From: Anaerolineae bacterium
GTDB lineage: Bacteria; Chloroflexota; Anaerolineae; JAADDB01
Reading direction: 5' to 3'
DNA: 8,948 nt
Assembly (NCBI GenBank): GCA_015486895.1
Contig: WFQT01000469.1
Span: 1 to 8,948 of the forward strand
Shown: positions 6,162 to 8,948 of the stretch, piece by piece
Layout of the letters: every line of letters starts with the position of its first letter
Position numbering within the stretch: position 1 is the first letter of the stretch
Position numbers and translations under genes: made by a program
The notes under the pieces: generated by a model
Databases searched by the model: none
Seen by the model: the letters and a program-made list of their open reading frames with translations, nothing else
Told to the model about the DNA's origin: nothing

Positions 6162-6190
6162 TTGCTTCCCTTATCTGCAAGCGCTATACT
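6162..6190 (+). promoter_or_regulatory. Promoter of the M23 peptidase gene
   Basis: TTGCTT (6162-6167), 17-base spacer, TATACT (6185-6190); predicted start near 6197, about 65 bases before the ATG. An inverted repeat AAGGGAA (6139-6145) / TTCCCTT (6166-6172) overlaps the -35 box and could be an operator. The -35 hexamer is identical to that of the divergent tRNA-Val promoter. Confidence 0.55.
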
Positions 6191-6264
6191 TTCTGCGTAT
6201 GTATCTTCTCAAAATGCCGGTAGGCCCCGCGGTCTTGTAAGATGGCACATTGGCGAGAAAAAGC

Positions 6265-7416
6265 ATGAAGAAAGTGTCCTGGCTTACAACCTTATTTTTA
6301 TTGGTTCTATCCTTAGGTACACTTTATTCCTTGAATAGGCCAACATTGCCCCGGCCAGTTTTGGAACCGCCGACAGCGACGGCTACACTAACGCCGACGC
6401 CTACCTGGACACCAACGCTAACATTCACGCCGACGCCCACTTCCTCGCCGACGGCGACGATTACACCTACAGCTACTCCTTCGCCGACGCCCACTTTCTC
6501 GCCGACGGCAACGGTCACCACCAAAGCCACGGCTATGCTCGCACCTGGCCAGTTGTGGCCCACACCAAACACGGCTCAGGCGACGACGCATTACTGGCTA
6601 CAACGACCTTTGCGTCCGGCCACTTCTTGCATTGCTGCCGCTTTTTACCCTTACGGTACCAATGGCCTTGGCACCTATTTGGTACACCACGGGGCCGATT
6701 TCCCGGGGGAAATAGGACGGCCAGTCTACGCGGCGGGGCCGGGAACCATTGTCGTTGCTGGTGATGACCAGCACCACGTTTATGGGGGCTTTACTGATTT
6801 TTACGGTAACTTGGTAGTGGAAGAAATGGACCGACGCTATGAGAATCAGACAGTGTATGTGCTTTATGGTCACCTTTCTCGCGTGTTAGTCAGCGTAGGG
6901 CAGCGGATCGATGATGGAGAACAGGTGGGACAGCACGTTGATGAGAGAGGACAAGCAGGGCAGTTCCTTGATGAAGAGGACCCCGTGGGGGAAGTTGGCA
7001 TGGCCGGCATTGCTATGGGCCCGCATTTGCACATGGAAGTACGGGTGGGGGCTGACCGGTACGATGCTACCCGCAATCCGGAGTTCTGGTTACAATTGCT
7101 TCCCGGCCGGGGTTCACTGGTGGGCCGCCTGCTGACGGAGGATGGCCGCCTCTGGCCTAGCTCGTCGCTACGGGTGATGCAAGCGAAGAAGCCGGGTAAA
7201 ACGTACCAAATGCTTTACACTTACGTGAATGATCCACAGATTCATCCCGACGACCAGTGGGGAGAGACGTTCCTCTGGGCTGATGCCCCGGCAGGGGATT
7301 ATTTGTTGGAAACGCCATGGGACGAGCAAGTGCCGTTTCACATCAACGCCGGGGGAACGACATTTTTAGATTTGCGTCACCAGTTTGCCGAGGAGGAAGA
7401 AGAAGCAGAGAACTGA
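6265..7416 (+). CDS. Membrane-anchored M23 (LytM-type) metallopeptidase with Thr/Pro-rich spacer
   Basis: Predicted cell-envelope endopeptidase cutting peptidoglycan cross-bridges or other Gly-containing peptides. From ATG 6265 (383 aa): an N-terminal signal-anchor helix (about 6-23), a Thr/Pro-rich spacer (36-90), and an M23 domain (about 130-265) with all canonical residues: zinc ligands His141 and Asp145 in HHGAD, His203 in YGHLS, and His254/His256 in GPHLHMEV. Before HLH lies an unusual insert of three 10-residue repeats (211-240). A C-terminal beta-rich domain of about 100 residues (284-373) and an acidic EEEEEAEN tail follow. The alternative start is TTG 6250 (five residues longer), with an in-frame stop just above it; neither has a strong ribosome site, and ATG is preferred because MKK begins a typical signal. 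It has its own promoter and is convergent with nrdJ. Confidence 0.9.
   Translation: MKKVSWLTTLFLLVLSLGTLYSLNRPTLPRPVLEPPTATATLTPTPTWTPTLTFTPTPTSSPTATITPTATPSPTPTFSPTATVTTKATAMLAPGQLWPTPNTAQATTHYWLQRPLRPATSCIAAAFYPYGTNGLGTYLVHHGADFPGEIGRPVYAAGPGTIVVAGDDQHHVYGGFTDFYGNLVVEEMDRRYENQTVYVLYGHLSRVLVSVGQRIDDGEQVGQHVDERGQAGQFLDEEDPVGEVGMAGIAMGPHLHMEVRVGADRYDATRNPEFWLQLLPGRGSLVGRLLTEDGRLWPSSSLRVMQAKKPGKTYQMLYTYVNDPQIHPDDQWGETFLWADAPAGDYLLETPWDEQVPFHINAGGTTFLDLRHQFAEEEEEAEN
6370..6534 (+). repeat. Low-complexity Thr/Pro-coding repeat inside M23 peptidase
   Basis: About 55 codons almost entirely Thr, Pro, Ala and Ser (TPTPT, SPTAT, TATPSPTPT), built from repeats such as ACGCCGACGCC and TCGCCGACGGC. It encodes an extended, probably surface-exposed linker between membrane anchor and catalytic domain. 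The nearly identical units make it prone to length change. Confidence 0.9.
6895..6984 (+). repeat. Three 30-bp / 10-residue tandem repeats inside the M23 catalytic domain
   Basis: Units read VGQRIDDGEQ, VGQHVDERGQ and AGQFLDEEDP, followed by a partial VGEVG. In frame and degenerate at DNA level, so old rather than a recent duplication. It lies where ordinary M23 enzymes have a single V-x-x-G-x-x-V-x-x-G-D-x-I-G hairpin. Confidence 0.85.
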
Positions 7417-7454
7417 AAGCCTCACACTGCTGTGGTTCCTATCTGGGAAAACCC

Positions 7455-7550
7455 AACCACTGACCACCGATTGCACAGATTCTTTTCCGCTCTTCCGTGC
7501 AATCCGTGTAATCCATGTAATATGTGGTTTATGGTCCGCAATCTGTGGTT
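7455..7550. repeat. Intergenic repeat with 9-bp tandem units and inverted arms
   Basis: GTGCAATCC (7497-7505), GTGTAATCC (7506-7514) and ATGTAATAT (7515-7523) form a 9-bp tandem, continued by GTGG and a further GCAATCTGTGGTT (7538-7550). The opposite orientation is present to the left: GATTGCACAGATT (7469-7481) can pair with AATCCGTGTAATC (7501-7513) with two G-U pairs. It lies between the ends of two convergent genes. I recall similar GTGTAATC-type strings from intergenic DNA of several environmental bacteria, but cannot name an established family. No coding content is supported. Confidence 0.6.
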
Positions 7551-7571
7551 CTGGCCCGCCCAAGGTAGACT

Positions 7572-7622
7572 AAGCCGAAGGGCTTGCGTCCCCCCCACGC
7601 AGGTTGAGCAGGCATGCTCAAC
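7572..7622. repeat. Three adjacent small hairpins at the 3' end of nrdJ
   Basis: Left to right: AAGCC-GAAG-GGCTT (7572-7585), GCGT-C7-ACGC (7586-7600) and GTTGAGCA-GGCA-TGCTCAAC (7603-7622); the last overlaps the nrdJ stop codon. Minus-strand transcripts from nrdJ would pass all three in a row. None is followed by a clear T run, so this may be a factor-dependent end or 3'-protecting structure rather than a classic terminator. Confidence 0.5.
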
Positions 7623-8948
7623 ACTCGCTGTAGCCGCAAGAGTAGCATTTGCGGCATCCTTCACTTTCAATTAGCGTTGCTTGACCGCACTCCGGGCAGA
7701 TATCACCGATCTGGAACATGGGGAGCTCCATCTGTGCTGCTGGCAACATACCTTCAACCGGCTGTATCTCCGTTTCTTCCGTATCTTTCAGGAATTCGTC
7801 TAGCACTCGGGCAATGGCATCGGGCAAAGAGCGCACACGTTGCGGTCCGAAGCCCAAAGAACGCCCACTGCCGATACCAGCTAACTGGTATACAATGTGC
7901 TCTAATCGAGCCCGGCTAGGCAGTTCAGATGGCATACGCAGAATATAGGAAATGAGCCGGCCCAGCGCTTCCGACACCGCGGAGACGTCACTGCCGGCTT
8001 TGCCTACGTTGAGGAAAACCTCGAAAGGCTCGTTGTGCTCGCTAATATTGACGGTCACAAAAGCGCGCCCCAGGGGGGTTTCCTGCCTGTAAGTCATGCC
8101 TTGCAGGCGGGCAGGACGTGGCCGGCGTTTAAGAACCCGCGATGGGTCTATAGCTTTCTCGATAAGTTGCTCCCGGCCCTGCTTTTCCCCTTTTTCTGTG
8201 CCGTTGTTGCTTTTCTGTTGCGCTGTTCGTGCTGTTTCCAGCACCACTTCCTGGCGACTACCAGTGCGATACACCGTCAAACCTTTGCAACCCAGCTTCC
8301 AGGCTTGTTTGTATACCTCCTTGACATCGTCAACGGTGGCCGTCGATGGCATGTTGATCGTCTTGGAAATACTGTTATCCACAAATCGTTGTAATGCTGC
8401 CTGCATATAAACGTGTTCCATTGGTGTGACGTCCTGGGCGACAACAAATGTGTTGCGAATCCACTCCGGCAGTTCGTCTATGCCCTGGCATCCTCCTTCG
8501 TGGAGCACTCGCTGGATAATCTCTTCTCGTTGTTCTTCCGTCAGGTCTGTTTTTTCTAACGCTTGTTGGAAAAGAGGACTGGTGTAAGTCAGGGTTAATT
8601 TCTGGTCTTTCTCTACGACATAACGGTAGTAGGCCAGGGCAAAAACCGGTTCGCATCCATATCCTTCGCAGCCGGAGACGGTGCCGGTGGTGCCAGTGGG
8701 AGCGATAGTCGTCTGGGCAGCGTTCCTAATGCCATACTGGCGGATGCCGTCAATAATTTTATTCCAGTCTAATTCCGGCCGGCCCCAATCGTGGCTGTAC
8801 GGCTGCAGCGGAGTAGGAGGTTCCCAGTTGAGTTGTCCTGGGTCGTAGATGCTTCCCTTAATACCGGGGAAAGGCCCTCGCTTGCGAGCAAATTCAATAC
8901 TGGTGCTCATGGCATGGTAACGAACGAACTCCATGACCTGTCCAGCAA
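7618..8948 (-). CDS. nrdJ: Vitamin B12-dependent (class II) ribonucleotide reductase, C-terminal part
   Basis: Cytoplasmic enzyme reducing ribonucleotides to deoxyribonucleotides using adenosylcobalamin to generate the radical, independent of oxygen. The frame is open through the right edge, so the N-terminus with the N/C/E active-site residues is missing; the ATG at 8934 is internal. Seen in order: TTIAPTGTTG and GCEGYGCEPVFALAYYRYV of the barrel, SISKTINMP followed by ATVDDV, then GCKGLTVYRTGSR at the end of the catalytic domain. A charged linker (about 235-280 of the visible part) follows, then a TSCPD-type domain (GRAFVTVNISEH to ISYILR) and a terminal zinc ribbon with CPECG and CRKCYSCGYSEC. 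The last Cys residues probably shuttle reducing equivalents to the active site. The part present is complete and undisrupted. It is convergent with the M23 gene, separated by 201 bp of repeats. Confidence 0.96.
   Translation of the reverse strand, partial: AGQVMEFVRYHAMSTSIEFARKRGPFPGIKGSIYDPGQLNWEPPTPLQPYSHDWGRPELDWNKIIDGIRQYGIRNAAQTTIAPTGTTGTVSGCEGYGCEPVFALAYYRYVVEKDQKLTLTYTSPLFQQALEKTDLTEEQREEIIQRVLHEGGCQGIDELPEWIRNTFVVAQDVTPMEHVYMQAALQRFVDNSISKTINMPSTATVDDVKEVYKQAWKLGCKGLTVYRTGSRQEVVLETARTAQQKSNNGTEKGEKQGREQLIEKAIDPSRVLKRRPRPARLQGMTYRQETPLGRAFVTVNISEHNEPFEVFLNVGKAGSDVSAVSEALGRLISYILRMPSELPSRARLEHIVYQLAGIGSGRSLGFGPQRVRSLPDAIARVLDEFLKDTEETEIQPVEGMLPAAQMELPMFQIGDICPECGQATLIESEGCRKCYSCGYSEC

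Noticed and set aside
6324..6572. 82-codon Val/Gly repeat protein on the minus strand
   Set aside because: It is the complement of the Thr/Pro-coding repeat in the M23 gene; its VGVGV pattern is a direct by-product.
7366..7674. Several short open frames on both strands between M23 and nrdJ (for example with NPCNPCN)
   Set aside because: They are translations of the 9-bp intergenic tandem repeat and overlap gene ends; no coding support.

Overview
The window looks like bacterial chromosome of moderate GC. I infer the phylum Chloroflexota (Anaerolineae-like) from two things: an extracytoplasmic M23 peptidase with a long Thr/Pro-rich spacer, and short GTAGG.GCGGCC-type and GTGTAATCC-type intergenic repeats. 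This is an impression of style, not a demonstrated assignment. I see no transposase, integrase, CRISPR array or phage gene.

Left part (1-4111): the 3' end of a CDP-alcohol phosphatidyltransferase gene (+) meets a three-gene minus-strand operon tail to tail, with the two stop codons sharing the bases CTAG. The operon encodes, in transcription order, a 533-aa NuoL/NuoM-like protein, a 213-aa multi-spanning protein and a 464-aa NuoN-like protein. Both internal junctions are ATGA overlaps, so translation is probably coupled. The outer two proteins carry the fold signature of complex I/Mrp antiporter subunits, but by my eye alignment most of their ion-translocating Glu/Lys residues are replaced. 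No soluble redox subunit lies beside them. This is the most unusual coding content here.

Regulatory centre (4112-4496): two back-to-back sigma70-type promoters, each with a perfect TTGACA and a 17-nt spacer, diverge from the palindrome CTGTCAA-GCTG-TTGACAG. One drives the membrane operon, and its spacer holds a run of seven C. The other drives ftcD through a leader of about 280 nt that contains inverted repeats.

Middle (4497-6069): ftcD (glutamate formimidoyltransferase, histidine/folate one-carbon metabolism) is followed after 52 bp by a small YacP-type NYN-domain ribonuclease. A strong hairpin terminator then separates them from a convergent tRNA-Val(CAC) gene, which has its own promoter.

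Right part (6070-8948): a promoter and gene for a membrane-anchored M23 (LytM) metallopeptidase, whose catalytic domain carries an unusual 3 x 10-residue tandem repeat. A convergent intergenic region of 201 bp follows, full of short repeats and hairpins. The window ends in the 3' part of nrdJ (B12-dependent ribonucleotide reductase, minus strand), which runs off the right edge.
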